Notes: generated by a model from the letters alone, not told the origin. Positions 1 to 8,525 are shown, counted from the first letter of the stretch. The stretch: DNA of 42,351 bases from Oscillospiraceae bacterium (GCA_015065605.1 SVPZ01000025.1:1-42351); one strand, 5' to 3'. Translations and numbers: made by a program.

Positions 1-62
1 GCCATGAAAACAGGTTTTTTGCTTGATTTATACACATTTTATTCTATTTCTGTTAAAAAAAT

Positions 63-103
63 ATCCGAGACTCACGGATTACCGTGAACCTCGGATTTTT
101 TAG
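63..103 (+). terminator. Rho-independent terminator of an upstream gene
   Basis: The arms ATCCGAG and CTCGGAT enclose an inner TCACGG/CCGTGA stem with an ATTA loop, followed by a T run. It would end a transcript entering from the left; that gene lies outside the window. Confidence 0.8.
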
Positions 104-161
104 ACTGTTTTTTTACAGCCCCTTTTTGTTTATAAATCCATATTTGCAGTTGATTTGTCCA

Positions 162-191
162 TTGACTTTATTTTTATTTGCTTGTTATAAT
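162..191 (+). promoter_or_regulatory. Sigma-A-type promoter for the deacetylase-like gene
   Basis: TTGACT (162-167) and TATAAT (186-191) are separated by 18 bp. Transcription should start near 198. That rules out the in-frame TTG at 178 as a start and supports the ATG at 223. Confidence 0.75.
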
Positions 192-222
192 TTCTTTGAT
201 AATGGGAAAGGAAGTTTTGATT

Positions 223-1944
223 ATGTATTGTAATATTTTACATAGAGCAGTAAGACCCGATATGATGGATTCTCTTAAATTTCAGCAAGATACGGCTCAC
301 AGATTGGGTTTTAAAACTACTCTTCATATTCCGCTTAGGGGTATGGATTTTCCTGAAATAATTGAATATTATAAGCAACAGGCAAGGGATTTCGGAGATG
401 AAATCGGCATACATTTTCACGGTATGGAATCAGATTCTTATAAAGAGGTTTTCGGCAGTGATGAACAAATCATAATGATGCATCTAAAGCCGCTTGAAAA
501 ACGCAAGAAAATTATTGATTTTATGTTCGAAAGATTTTACGGCTTCTTTGGATTTTATCCCGTATCTATCGCGGGATATTATATCGATGCCGACTCTTTA
601 TCTTATATAAAAGAAAAATATCCTTCTGTAAAAATAGCGGTAACAAGCTGTTTTGAAGAAGGCATAAAAATGTTTGCGGGTTGCAGTTATAACTGGTATT
701 TATTTAGCGAAGGCGGACCTTGGAATGCTTATTATCCGTCGGTTAAAAACAGCCTTTGTCCCGCAAAAAGCAAGGAAGAAGCGATAGATATAATATGCGT
801 ACCTCATTTGAACAGAGATATGCTTATGTCTTATTTGAGCCGAGACGATTATTTCTCCGCCCATACCGCAAATATGCAACGCGGAAAACTTAATAAGGGT
901 AAAAAATGTCAATATATTTATGATTTTCTTGACGAATGGTTGGAGCAGGATAAGTATAACGATACCGTTTACTTTAATAATTATACCGGTTCGGGTTGGC
1001 TTAACGAAGGACGCAATTTCGAGGAAACCTCTGAAGATTCTAAGGATTTATACAGACAGTGCCTTGAATATTATAAGAAGAAGTCCGACGAAGGTAAACT
1101 TCAGGTTGTTACTATGGAGGAATACGTAAAAATCCATGAAGAAAAAGTAGCAATAGGAAAAGGCGAAGTTAATCTTTTTAAAGATTTGGTCAGCAAATCG
1201 GGCAGAGAACTGCTGTGGTACGTGGATTCTAACTGGAGATTGGCAATAGATCCTATCTGCGGCGGAAGTATAGTTGACCTTCGCGGATATGCCGGAAGAG
1301 TAAAGCAGGATTTAGGCCCCGGCTCTTCAGAGCCCTGGAACGGAAGTTATCCTTTTGCTCTTAATTTTCTTCACAGACAGGCTTACCATTCAAGCACGGT
1401 GGGAAGTGCTGCTCTTATTAATCTGAGATGTCACGTTGCTAAGATAGAAAGACCAAATGAGCATCAGGTGTACGTAGAGTTTGAGCCTATGGTTGCGGGA
1501 AAAGGTGAAAACGAAGTTGAATTTGTGTCAGCATTTCTGTTTTGTGACGACGGCAGACTGTATCTAAAGAAAAAAATATTAAAAACTGCAAAACCTGATT
1601 CAAAGGTTAAAGTTGCAGAAATTATGAACGGTACTTGGGGAAGAACCGAATATCCTGAGGATATAGGTGACGTAATCCTTAGCGTTGAAAATAAAAACGG
1701 CGAAAATAAAACACTTGAGTGTGAGTATGAAAACCGTAGGGTACAGCTTGAAAATGTAGCGACAATTAGCGCTAAAGTGCCTGCAATAAACGTTGAAGTT
1801 ACATTTGAAAGCGATGCAGAATGCACTTTTGGTGAAATATGCGAAGGCGGTATGACAAAGCCTTTTTACACAATGTGTATGACGCAGTACGTTAAAGCAG
1901 GGGAGGAATCAAACGTATGTTTAAGAATAAAAGGCCTAGAGTAA
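223..1944 (+). CDS. Polysaccharide deacetylase/GH-like carbohydrate protein, function unassigned
   Basis: This is a cytoplasmic-looking protein of about 573 residues with no signal peptide. The N-terminal 300 residues resemble the NodB-like deacetylase or GH57/38 beta/alpha-barrel superfamily: strand TTLHIPL, then EIGIHFHG with two histidines, then a repeated barrel pattern. The C-terminal half (EGEVNLF onward) is beta-rich, like the sandwich domain after such barrels. The frame stays open to a TTG at 178, but an SD (GGAAAGGAAG, 205-214) and the promoter favour the ATG at 223. The next small gene overlaps its end by 28 bp, so the two are probably co-translated. The fold call comes from motif pattern only. 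It could be a deacetylase, a glycosidase or an inactive relative, and the substrate is unknown. Confidence 0.5.
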   Translation: MYCNILHRAVRPDMMDSLKFQQDTAHRLGFKTTLHIPLRGMDFPEIIEYYKQQARDFGDEIGIHFHGMESDSYKEVFGSDEQIIMMHLKPLEKRKKIIDFMFERFYGFFGFYPVSIAGYYIDADSLSYIKEKYPSVKIAVTSCFEEGIKMFAGCSYNWYLFSEGGPWNAYYPSVKNSLCPAKSKEEAIDIICVPHLNRDMLMSYLSRDDYFSAHTANMQRGKLNKGKKCQYIYDFLDEWLEQDKYNDTVYFNNYTGSGWLNEGRNFEETSEDSKDLYRQCLEYYKKKSDEGKLQVVTMEEYVKIHEEKVAIGKGEVNLFKDLVSKSGRELLWYVDSNWRLAIDPICGGSIVDLRGYAGRVKQDLGPGSSEPWNGSYPFALNFLHRQAYHSSTVGSAALINLRCHVAKIERPNEHQVYVEFEPMVAGKGENEVEFVSAFLFCDDGRLYLKKKILKTAKPDSKVKVAEIMNGTWGRTEYPEDIGDVILSVENKNGENKTLECEYENRRVQLENVATISAKVPAINVEVTFESDAECTFGEICEGGMTKPFYTMCMTQYVKAGEESNVCLRIKGLE

Positions 1945-2114
1945 ACGTAAGATGTCCTTGGTGCTTTAAAAAGGATATCGATGCTGAATTGAGATACTCC
2001 TCAAAAGAAGATTTGTATTATTGCCTTAAATGTTGTTATACTGCAAAAAAATACGACACGGCAACGAAGGAACTGAATAACGTTAGAAAAGAAAGATATA
2101 AAAACTACTACTAA
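1917..2114 (+). CDS. Small zinc-ribbon protein
   Basis: A 65-residue basic protein with CPWC and a second CLKC motif about 25 residues later, which together form a likely four-Cys zinc ribbon. It is preceded by a strong SD (GGGGAGGAA, 1900-1908). It begins inside the end of the deacetylase-like gene in another frame and is followed by a terminator, so it is a real second cistron rather than a shadow. No named family was recognised. Nucleic-acid or protein binding is possible, but its role beside a carbohydrate protein is unknown. Confidence 0.65.
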   Translation: MFKNKRPRVNVRCPWCFKKDIDAELRYSSKEDLYYCLKCCYTAKKYDTATKELNNVRKERYKNYY

Positions 2115-2147
2115 AAAAACAGGATGGAACTTCCATCCTGTTTTTTT
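2113..2147 (+). terminator. Rho-independent terminator
   Basis: Stem ACAGGATGGAA/TTCCATCCTGT with an A-rich left flank and a run of seven T. It closes the two-gene unit before cotJ. Confidence 0.9.
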
Positions 2148-2160
2148 CATATACTGTTAA

Positions 2161-2174
2161 CGGGTATATACCCG
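2161..2174. promoter_or_regulatory. Perfect 14-bp palindrome in the cotJ leader
   Basis: CGGGTATATACCCG is self-complementary and lies directly before the cotJA SD (AAAGGAGA). It could be an operator or a leader hairpin. CATATACT at 2148-2155 loosely resembles a SigE/SigK -10, but no convincing -35 was found. Confidence 0.35.
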
Positions 2175-2187
2175 AAAGGAGATTAAA

Positions 2188-2379
2188 ATGATTGATTTAG
2201 AAAGAATAAGAAATGAAATGAGTGAGGATGCCGATTGTAAACAGGCATTGACTCTTGTTTTTATTGAAAATCAGACGCTTGAACAGGTTTACGAGCCTGA
2301 AACTGCGTTTGTTCGCGGAACGGCATTCCCCGACCTTGATAAACCCTTGTGTGTAGGAGGAATGAACCGTGACAGATAA
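2188..2379 (+). CDS. cotJA: Spore coat-associated protein CotJA
   Basis: A 63-residue protein matching the short CotJA family: a central region Q-LEQVYEPETAFVRGT followed by FPDLDKP, typical of the clostridial form. It is the first gene of cotJA-cotJB-cotJC, a mother-cell operon whose products join the inner spore coat. The SD is AAAGGAGA. Its last codons overlap the GTG start of cotJB by 11 bp. The call rests on family pattern and on the two following genes. By homology, expression should be SigE-dependent. Confidence 0.85.
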   Translation: MIDLERIRNEMSEDADCKQALTLVFIENQTLEQVYEPETAFVRGTAFPDLDKPLCVGGMNRDR

Positions 2380-2635
2380 ATGCAAAATGTTAAGAATGAT
2401 ACACGCCCTTGATTTTTCCATAAAGGAAATGGAACTTTATCTCGACGTGCATCCCACTAACCGTAAGGCGCTGAACCTTATAAACGATTTAAGGCGTAAA
2501 CGTGAAATGGCGGTTATGACCTACGAAAAAATGTACGGAAAGTATATCGTTACTACACACGACAGTGTTGGAACGGATAACTGGGAATGGATAAATTCTC
2601 CGTGGCCCTGGGAAACAAAGGAGTGTGAAATGTAA
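2369..2635 (+). CDS. cotJB: Spore coat protein CotJB
   Basis: An 88-residue protein with the CotJB layout: a helical first part containing LDVHPTNRKAL and a C-terminal W-x-W-I-x-x-PWPWE signature. The GTG start at 2369 is chosen because TAGGAGG lies 8 bp upstream. It overlaps cotJA and ends one base into cotJC, as expected for translational coupling. It is thought to act with CotJA and CotJC in the coat; its biochemistry is unknown. Confidence 0.9.
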   Translation: MTDKCKMLRMIHALDFSIKEMELYLDVHPTNRKALNLINDLRRKREMAVMTYEKMYGKYIVTTHDSVGTDNWEWINSPWPWETKECEM

Positions 2636-3243
2636 TGTGGCAATATGAAAAGAAATTACAGTACCCCGTAAATATCAAAAATCCTAACCCTAAGTACGCG
2701 CAGATAATAATTTCACAGTACGGCGGCCCCGACGGTGAATTGGGTGCTTCTATGCGATATTTAACTCAGCGCTACAGTATGCCGTATAACGAGGTTAAGG
2801 GAATTTTAACCGATATAGGAACAGAAGAACTGGCGCATCTCGAGATGGTGTGCGCGATGGTTTATCAGCTTACCAAAAACCTTACCGAAAAGCAGATTAT
2901 TGAAAGCGGTTTCGATAAATATTTCGTTGACCATACCACAGGCGTATATCCTATAGCCGCTTCAGCTCTTCCGTGGAGAGCAGAGTATATTCAGGCTAAG
3001 GGTGATATTCTGGCAGACCTTCACGAAGATTTGGCGGCTGAACAGAAGGCAAGGGTAACCTATGATAACCTTTTGCGACTAATAGACGATCCCGACGTAA
3101 GAGATCCCCTCAAATTCCTGCGTCAGCGCGAAATCGTCCATTATCAACGTTTTGGTGAAGCATTAAGACTTACCGCGGATAAGTTGGACAGCAAGAATTT
3201 TTACGCTTGCAATCCGAGTTTCGATAAGAATTGCGGAAAATAA
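2635..3243 (+). CDS. cotJC: Manganese catalase-like spore coat protein CotJC
   Basis: A 202-residue member of the dimanganese catalase superfamily (four-helix ferritin-like fold). Probable metal ligands are E35, E65 and H68 (in EELAHLE), E136 and H169 (EIVHYQ), so the site looks intact. In spore formers CotJC is a coat component with possible peroxide-removing activity. It is last in the cotJ operon and overlaps cotJB by one base. A terminator follows directly. Its presence indicates that the organism makes endospores or descends from one that did. Confidence 0.93.
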   Translation: MWQYEKKLQYPVNIKNPNPKYAQIIISQYGGPDGELGASMRYLTQRYSMPYNEVKGILTDIGTEELAHLEMVCAMVYQLTKNLTEKQIIESGFDKYFVDHTTGVYPIAASALPWRAEYIQAKGDILADLHEDLAAEQKARVTYDNLLRLIDDPDVRDPLKFLRQREIVHYQRFGEALRLTADKLDSKNFYACNPSFDKNCGK

Positions 3244-3246
3244 ATC

Positions 3247-3276
3247 AAAAAAGCAGATGGAAAACATCTGCTTTTT
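3247..3276. terminator. Bidirectional terminator between cotJC and araC-type gene
   Basis: AAAAAGCAGATG and CATCTGCTTTTT flank a short loop, with A and T runs on both sides. It serves cotJC on the plus strand and the convergent regulator on the minus strand. Confidence 0.88.
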
Positions 3277-4095
3277 CTATTTGTCAAAATCGTGATGAAT
3301 GTTTTTTCTTTGTTTTAGCGGTGTTATTCCAAAATGCTTTTTATATTCTGCTATAAAATACGGAACTGAATTATATCCGCAGATTTCGGAGATGTTTGTT
3401 ACCGATAAATCGGTGTTTGAAATAAGGTCGCTTGCCCGTTCCATTCTTAAATCAATCAGAACGTTTATCGGCGTTTTTCCATACGTGTTTTTAAATAGTC
3501 TTACAAAATAATTTTTGTCCAAATCCACCATGTTTGCAAGTTTATTAAGGGAAATTTGTTCGCTTAAATTATTTTTCATATATTCTAAAACTTTATCACA
3601 TAGGTTTTGCTTATGCCTTGTTTTAATGAAATTTTGGCGAAATACCTCTGCATTTAACTTATGTAATAGTTCCATAACCAAATTGTGAGCGGCTTTTTCA
3701 TCCGTAAAGGCGGTCTTTAGCAATTCGGAATAGATTGGTAAAAAGGTGTATTCGGAAAAAGGATGAATAATTCCATTAAGGTTTGTAAGCAGGTCATTAC
3801 TGCAAAGCGACTGTATAGGCCCTGAAATATTTCTGCTATAGCGTGTAGGGGTCTGTTTGCCCGAAAAATCCAGAGTTAATAAAGCCGAGTGTTGAACGCC
3901 GCGTCCATATACGGTTTGTCCCGGCTTTCTGATACAGACGTCTCCGCGTTTTATTTGATGCTCAATGCCGTCGATTATTACGGTGCGTTCTTCTCCGAGT
4001 TCTATATCAATTTCGTAATCCTTTACTGTTCGTAGTGCTGAGGATAAGCGGGTAGCCGAAAAAAACCTTCTGCATTCAAGTATTTTTATATCCAT
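3277..4095 (-). CDS. AraC-family transcriptional regulator
   Basis: 272 residues. The N-terminal part (about 1-120) is a cupin-like sugar-sensing domain. The C-terminal 100 residues hold two HTH motifs of the AraC/XylS family: ISLNKLANMVDLDKNYFVRLFK and a second ending in GYNSVPYFIAEYKKHFGITP. It is divergent from the glycosidase operon starting at 4231, with back-to-back promoters in the 135-bp gap, so it is probably the local activator responding to the sugar that operon uses. The effector is unknown. Confidence 0.88.
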   Translation of the reverse strand: MDIKILECRRFFSATRLSSALRTVKDYEIDIELGEERTVIIDGIEHQIKRGDVCIRKPGQTVYGRGVQHSALLTLDFSGKQTPTRYSRNISGPIQSLCSNDLLTNLNGIIHPFSEYTFLPIYSELLKTAFTDEKAAHNLVMELLHKLNAEVFRQNFIKTRHKQNLCDKVLEYMKNNLSEQISLNKLANMVDLDKNYFVRLFKNTYGKTPINVLIDLRMERASDLISNTDLSVTNISEICGYNSVPYFIAEYKKHFGITPLKQRKNIHHDFDK

Positions 4096-4115
4096 TTACA
4101 TCGCCCCTTAAAATT

Positions 4116-4144
4116 AAAATATCATTTTTACGGCAAAAAGTCAA
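4116..4144 (-). promoter_or_regulatory. Promoter of the AraC-type gene
   Basis: On the minus strand TTGACT (4139-4144) and TATTTT (4116-4121) are 17 bp apart. Confidence 0.6.
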
Positions 4145-4174
4145 TATTCTTATATTTTGAGTATATATTTTGTC

Positions 4175-4203
4175 TTGTTTTTCGAAAAATAAATTGATAA
4201 AAT
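4175..4203 (+). promoter_or_regulatory. Promoter of the glycosidase/UxuA-like operon
   Basis: TTGTTT (4175-4180) and TAAAAT (4198-4203) are 17 bp apart. The weak -35 fits an activator-dependent promoter controlled by the divergent AraC protein. Confidence 0.5.
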
Positions 4204-4230
4204 TATGAAAAATGGGATTGGAGGGCGCTT

Positions 4231-5841
4231 ATGAAAAAGATTACCGTAACAAGAAGCAAATATCCTCAAATTTTCGGAGGAATCGGCTTTCACAATGCTG
4301 AAGCATTAATTTATCCTATTACCGAAAAGGAACATTTTAATCAAATTCTTTGCAAATGTTACCGTGAGATAGCACCGGGGTTTATGAGAACGTTCGGAGG
4401 TTATGACGATTGGTCAAAGGACTCTATGGATGCCTTTTATGAATATTATTGCAAAATGCAAAAGGTAACCGACACACCTATTTATCTTGCGGCGGCACGC
4501 GGTAAATTACACTTTAGTGAAGAAGAAATGGAACAGTATTGTGAAAGGGTTGCTGACAATCTTCAATATCTGAAACAAGAAAAGGGTATGAAGCATCTTA
4601 GGTATTATTGCTTTTCCAACGAAATGTCGCAGGTTACTTGGGGCGCCCTGCTTAAGAATCTGCCGTTATTTAAAAAGTATCACGAAATGCTTTACCGCGC
4701 ATTCCAAAACAGAGGTCTTGATATTGGTCTTCTTGCTACCGATGCATCCGAATATGACGGTTGGAAAACAATAGAGTGGGCAATTCAGAATATGAACGCC
4801 ATCACCGAGGACTATTGCGGTCACGTCTATGAGAGGAATTATGCTCCCGATAATCTTGAATTTTATGATTTTTTCTATAATAAATGCAACGAGATGGTAA
4901 AAAAGACGGTGGCGGTTGACGGCAAACGGTTTATTTTAGGAGAAATTGGCATACAAAAGGGCTATACTACTTTTGGGAACGGCGTTGTGGTGGATGCCTG
5001 TCGATATTTTGAAGACCCGAAGGAGTGTGCCGAAAGCGGTCTTTTAATGGCAGAAATGGCTTTCTCCGCCATAAATGCGGGTGTATTCGCGTTGGCTTTT
5101 TGGAGTTACGCTGATCTTCCCGATCCGTTCTCCTGCGCCTACTCTGAAAAAGAGGGTTATGCAAAAGAGTGGGGCAAATGTGAAAAATACATTGCAGGCG
5201 GCACAACTGACGTGCGTTATAATAAATGGGGCATACTGCGTTGGGAGGATGACGGAGATTATTCTCCGCGTGAGGTTTATTGGTGTCTTGCGCCAATGAT
5301 TAAACTTTTTAAGCGCAACTCAAAGGTGCTGACCATTAATACGGAAGATGATCTGCTTCGCGCCTGCGGTATTATGAATCGGGATGGCAGTGTAAGCATT
5401 GGAATAGTAAATCGCCACACAGAGCCCTGCGAAATCACTTTGGACAGCACTCTCTTTAACAAAAATATACGGGTATATGAATACGACTGTAAAAACGTTC
5501 CCGTAAACGCTTTTGCTGATATACAGGATTTTTCCGTATTGGATAATAAAAATCCCGTAATAACGCTTAAAGCTTCAAGTGTTACCTTTTTTACAACCGA
5601 TTATGAAGAAAAATTAAAGACTGTTGTTGCAAAGGGTGTGCGTAAGAAAAAAGGTACTCTTATCTGGCAGGAAATTACCGATGAAAATCACTGCTATTAT
5701 CGTGTATATGCCGATGAAAAAAAGGGTTTTGTACCGTCTGCAGAAAATCAGATTGCATCTACAATTGCTACCGAACTGCCTATAACCAACCAAAAATTAC
5801 ACTATAAAGTGTTATCAGTAGATATCTGGGGAAACGTATAA
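4231..5841 (+). CDS. Clan GH-A type glycoside hydrolase (family not assigned)
   Basis: A 536-residue protein with a (beta/alpha)8-like catalytic part (1 to about 350), then a beta domain, then an FN3-like tail (about 455-536). Clan A features are visible: acid/base in the Asn-Glu pair N130-E131 (FSNEMS), His/Tyr of CGHVYE near 198-202, and nucleophile E239 in ILGEIG. It resembles the GH39/GH30/GH5 type, but the exact family is not clear. No signal peptide is seen, so it should act on imported oligosaccharides. The SD is GGAGGG. Its stop overlaps the start of the lactonase by one base. It probably supplies the monosaccharide for the next three enzymes. Confidence 0.65.
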   Translation: MKKITVTRSKYPQIFGGIGFHNAEALIYPITEKEHFNQILCKCYREIAPGFMRTFGGYDDWSKDSMDAFYEYYCKMQKVTDTPIYLAAARGKLHFSEEEMEQYCERVADNLQYLKQEKGMKHLRYYCFSNEMSQVTWGALLKNLPLFKKYHEMLYRAFQNRGLDIGLLATDASEYDGWKTIEWAIQNMNAITEDYCGHVYERNYAPDNLEFYDFFYNKCNEMVKKTVAVDGKRFILGEIGIQKGYTTFGNGVVVDACRYFEDPKECAESGLLMAEMAFSAINAGVFALAFWSYADLPDPFSCAYSEKEGYAKEWGKCEKYIAGGTTDVRYNKWGILRWEDDGDYSPREVYWCLAPMIKLFKRNSKVLTINTEDDLLRACGIMNRDGSVSIGIVNRHTEPCEITLDSTLFNKNIRVYEYDCKNVPVNAFADIQDFSVLDNKNPVITLKASSVTFFTTDYEEKLKTVVAKGVRKKKGTLIWQEITDENHCYYRVYADEKKGFVPSAENQIASTIATELPITNQKLHYKVLSVDIWGNV

Positions 5842-6680
5842 TGAAAGTTGAAATATTCAGTAATACAAAATGTATTGTCGGTGAAGGGCCGGTATGGGAT
5901 GCTGAGAATTACCGTATGTTATTCTTGGATATTCGCGGAAAATGCATATATAGCGTAAACCTTCTTAACGGTGCGGTGGATCAAATTAATCTGCCGCAAC
6001 GAATAGGGTGCTTTGCGTTGTGTGAAAACGGCAAAATAATAGCAGGCCTTTCAGACGGTATATATTTTGTGAGTGAAAAAGGTGAAATAACTCCGGCTCA
6101 CCGTCCTGTGCAAATTAAAGGCGAGCGATTTAACGACGGCAAAATCGGGCCTGACGGTGCTTTTTATCTTGGTACGTCTGCTGCCGATGGCAAAGGAGCT
6201 TTTTATAGATTGAAGAAGGGCGTACTGACCGAATTGTTCGGCGACGTTGCCTGTTCTAACGGCTTGGATTGGACGGAGGATAAAAAACAGATGTATTACA
6301 TAGATACACCCCGTCAGATGATAGAAATTTTTGATTTTGATAAAGATAGCGGCGCTGTTTTCAATCGTCGGAAGTTTATGGATATTCCTAAAACGTGGGG
6401 ATTGCCTGACGGTATGACTTTGGATAGCGACGGTAATTTGTGGGTGGCTCTTTGGGACGGCGGATGTGTAATACAAATTGACAAAGCAACAAAGAAGGTT
6501 ATAAACAAGGTGGAAATTCCTTGTCGGCGTGCCTCTTGTGTTGCTTTTGGCGGTGAAAATCGTGATAAACTGTTTATTACGTCTGCTGCTTTCGGCAACG
6601 AAGAAAATCAGGCGTCGGGAAAAACCTTTTGTGTAAACACAAACACTCGCGGCGCGTCTGTATATAAATATAAGGAGTGA
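5841..6680 (+). CDS. SMP-30/gluconolactonase-family lactonase
   Basis: A 279-residue six-bladed beta-propeller of the SMP-30/gluconolactonase/LRE family. Expected metal ligands are present: E15 in GEGPVW, Asn in RFNDGKIGPDG, Asn in CSNGLDW and Asp in LPDGMTLDSDGNLW. The family hydrolyses sugar lactones to aldonic acids. Start and preceding stop share one base (TAATG). Between a glycosidase and a dehydrogenase, it fits the lactone-opening step of an oxidative sugar pathway. Sugar identity is not readable. Confidence 0.85.
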   Translation: MKVEIFSNTKCIVGEGPVWDAENYRMLFLDIRGKCIYSVNLLNGAVDQINLPQRIGCFALCENGKIIAGLSDGIYFVSEKGEITPAHRPVQIKGERFNDGKIGPDGAFYLGTSAADGKGAFYRLKKGVLTELFGDVACSNGLDWTEDKKQMYYIDTPRQMIEIFDFDKDSGAVFNRRKFMDIPKTWGLPDGMTLDSDGNLWVALWDGGCVIQIDKATKKVINKVEIPCRRASCVAFGGENRDKLFITSAAFGNEENQASGKTFCVNTNTRGASVYKYKE

Positions 6681-6685
6681 TTATT

Positions 6686-7453
6686 ATGAATAAATGTGTA
6701 TTGATTACTGGTGCGGAAAAGAATTCCGGATATGGAATTGCAAGAAAGTTTTTAAAAGAGGGATGGTCGGTTGTTCTTACAAGCAGGGATGAAGGAAAGG
6801 TGCAAGAGGTTGCCGCTTCACTTGAAAAGGAGTTTAATATTTCGTGTTATGGGTTTGGGTATAAACCTCTTGAAGCTGTAACCGATACTGACGTACTGTT
6901 TGAAAAAATAGAAAAAGCCGGAATCGAGCTTGATGCTTTAGTATGTGTAGCGGCTGATTTGGGACGATGGATGGATCCGCTTACGGTAGATGGACAAGAT
7001 TGGGCAAACGTGCTTCACACCAACGTCGTAGGTTATTTTATGCCCGCAAGAGCGGCTGTAAGGCAAATGATACGCACAGGTAAGGCAAAAGGGGCAACTA
7101 TTGTATTTACGGGTTCGATAAATTATATAAACGCTCTGCCCGAACGTAGCGCATACGTAGCAAGTAAGGGAGCTATCAGTTCTATGACCAAAGCGCTTGC
7201 TCTTGATTTTGCCAAGTACGGAGTGAGAGTTAATTGTATAGCGCCCGGTGCTATTCTGACAGATCGTTACGACGGAATTGATGAAGAAGAATTTGAAAGA
7301 CGTCGCAGCGCTATACCGTTGAATGAATTTTCGACCAAGGAAACAATGGGAGAAAACGTTTATTTTCTTGCCAGTGAGTCTTCTTTCCCAATGACCGGAT
7401 CGGTTATGATAGTGGATGGCGGTTCGACTTCGATTGTACCCGGAGCCTTTTAA
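6686..7453 (+). CDS. SDR-family sugar dehydrogenase/oxidoreductase
   Basis: About 255 residues, a classical short-chain dehydrogenase. It has an N-terminal nucleotide-binding glycine motif (ITGAEKNSGYGIA), a catalytic Ser in FTGSINY, the Tyr-x3-Lys pair in YVASKG, and a C-terminal VDGG. The ATG at 6686 lies 7 bp after AAGGAG and is preferred over an in-frame ATT or GTG upstream. Beside a lactonase and a UxuA-like dehydratase it could oxidise a sugar to its lactone. Alternatively it could act as an SDR-type fructuronate/mannonate reductase, as in uronate pathways. The two roles cannot be separated from sequence. Confidence 0.85.
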   Translation: MNKCVLITGAEKNSGYGIARKFLKEGWSVVLTSRDEGKVQEVAASLEKEFNISCYGFGYKPLEAVTDTDVLFEKIEKAGIELDALVCVAADLGRWMDPLTVDGQDWANVLHTNVVGYFMPARAAVRQMIRTGKAKGATIVFTGSINYINALPERSAYVASKGAISSMTKALALDFAKYGVRVNCIAPGAILTDRYDGIDEEEFERRRSAIPLNEFSTKETMGENVYFLASESSFPMTGSVMIVDGGSTSIVPGAF

Positions 7454-7465
7454 GGAGTAATAATT

Positions 7466-8470
7466 ATGAAAATTATTTTAGGCGCAATAAAAGAATTTAA
7501 TGATGACGCTTTGCTTATGGCAAGACAACTTGGTAGTGAAGGTTTTCACTTTAACACCCCTCCGATTGCAACCTCTGATGAAGATTTCTGGACGGTAAGA
7601 GCATTAAAATGGCTGAAGGAATACACCGAAAAATTTGAACTTAAGCTGGAAATGATTGAAAACGTTCCCGTAAGGTTTTTTGATAAGATTATGCTGGGTA
7701 CCGAAGGTCGCGACGAACAGATTGAAAACTATATTAAAACCATACAAAATATGGGCAAGGTAGGTATTCCTATATTGGGACATCATTTTTGTCCTACGTG
7801 GGCGTGGCGAACTGCAATTAATACCCCTGTCCGCGCAGGTGCTACAGCATCATCCTTTAACAGCGCTTTGGCTGAAAACGGAGTTAATGCTTATGCCGTC
7901 AGCGCAAAGCATATGGTGGATATGAAAAATGCGGGAACATTGCCAACGGCAAAGGAACTTTGGAAGAATTATGAGTATTTCGCCCGTGCGGTATATCCCG
8001 AGGCGCAAAAAGCGGGAGTCAAGCTTATTGTTCATCCTTCTGACCCACCGTTAGAAAAGGTGGCAGGGGCAGAACGTATATTTATATCGGTAGAAGATTT
8101 TGAAAAGGCAGAAAAAATTGCCGACAGTTCTGCCTTTGGTATTAATTTTTGCATTGGTACGTTTTCACAGTTGGGCGGGGAACAAAAGGTAATGGAAATG
8201 ATAGAAAAATTCGTTTCTCGCGGTAAGGTGCAAATGATTCATTTCCGTGACGTAATAGGTACCGTAGAAGATTTTACGGAATGTTTTCTTGGGGAAGGAA
8301 GAATGAATCCTGCCAGAGTTATGAAAGCGTTGGTAGAAAGCGGATATGACGGACTTATGCTGGATGACCACGTGCCGTTTCTTACCACCGATACCCGTTG
8401 GGGACATACCGCACGCGCTAATGCATTCGGTTATTTGAGAGGAATGCTTAAAGCGATAGAATCTATATAA
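7466..8470 (+). CDS. UxuA-like mannonate dehydratase family protein
   Basis: A 334-residue xylose-isomerase-like TIM barrel of the UxuA family. Motifs matching the metal site of mannonate dehydratases are HPSDPP, INFCIGT (Cys ligand), MIHFRDV and a C-terminal MLDDHVP. It is slightly shorter than most UxuA enzymes. It should dehydrate an aldonic acid such as D-mannonate to a 2-keto-3-deoxy sugar acid. It is last in the operon, 12 bp after the SDR gene. No KDG kinase or aldolase is in the window. A related aldonate as substrate is possible, so the uxuA symbol is not given. Confidence 0.8.
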   Translation: MKIILGAIKEFNDDALLMARQLGSEGFHFNTPPIATSDEDFWTVRALKWLKEYTEKFELKLEMIENVPVRFFDKIMLGTEGRDEQIENYIKTIQNMGKVGIPILGHHFCPTWAWRTAINTPVRAGATASSFNSALAENGVNAYAVSAKHMVDMKNAGTLPTAKELWKNYEYFARAVYPEAQKAGVKLIVHPSDPPLEKVAGAERIFISVEDFEKAEKIADSSAFGINFCIGTFSQLGGEQKVMEMIEKFVSRGKVQMIHFRDVIGTVEDFTECFLGEGRMNPARVMKALVESGYDGLMLDDHVPFLTTDTRWGHTARANAFGYLRGMLKAIESI

Positions 8471-8486
8471 AAGTAATTCGTTTTTC

Positions 8487-8515
8487 TTGACAAAAGATTA
8501 ACAATATGGTATTAT
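8487..8515 (+). promoter_or_regulatory. Near-consensus promoter for the lipoprotein gene
   Basis: TTGACA (8487-8492) and TATTAT (8510-8515) are 17 bp apart. This predicts strong constitutive transcription unless repressed. Confidence 0.85.
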
Positions 8516-8525
8516 ACACGTGTAT
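8514..8525. promoter_or_regulatory. Palindrome over the -10/+1 region (possible operator)
   Basis: ATACACGTGTAT is a perfect 12-bp palindrome touching the end of the -10 and covering the expected start site. A repressor bound here would block the strong promoter. The factor is unknown. Confidence 0.45.

Noticed and set aside
178-222. N-terminal extension of the first gene from TTG 178
   Set aside because: It overlaps the -10 box and lies upstream of the expected transcription start; the SD fits ATG 223.
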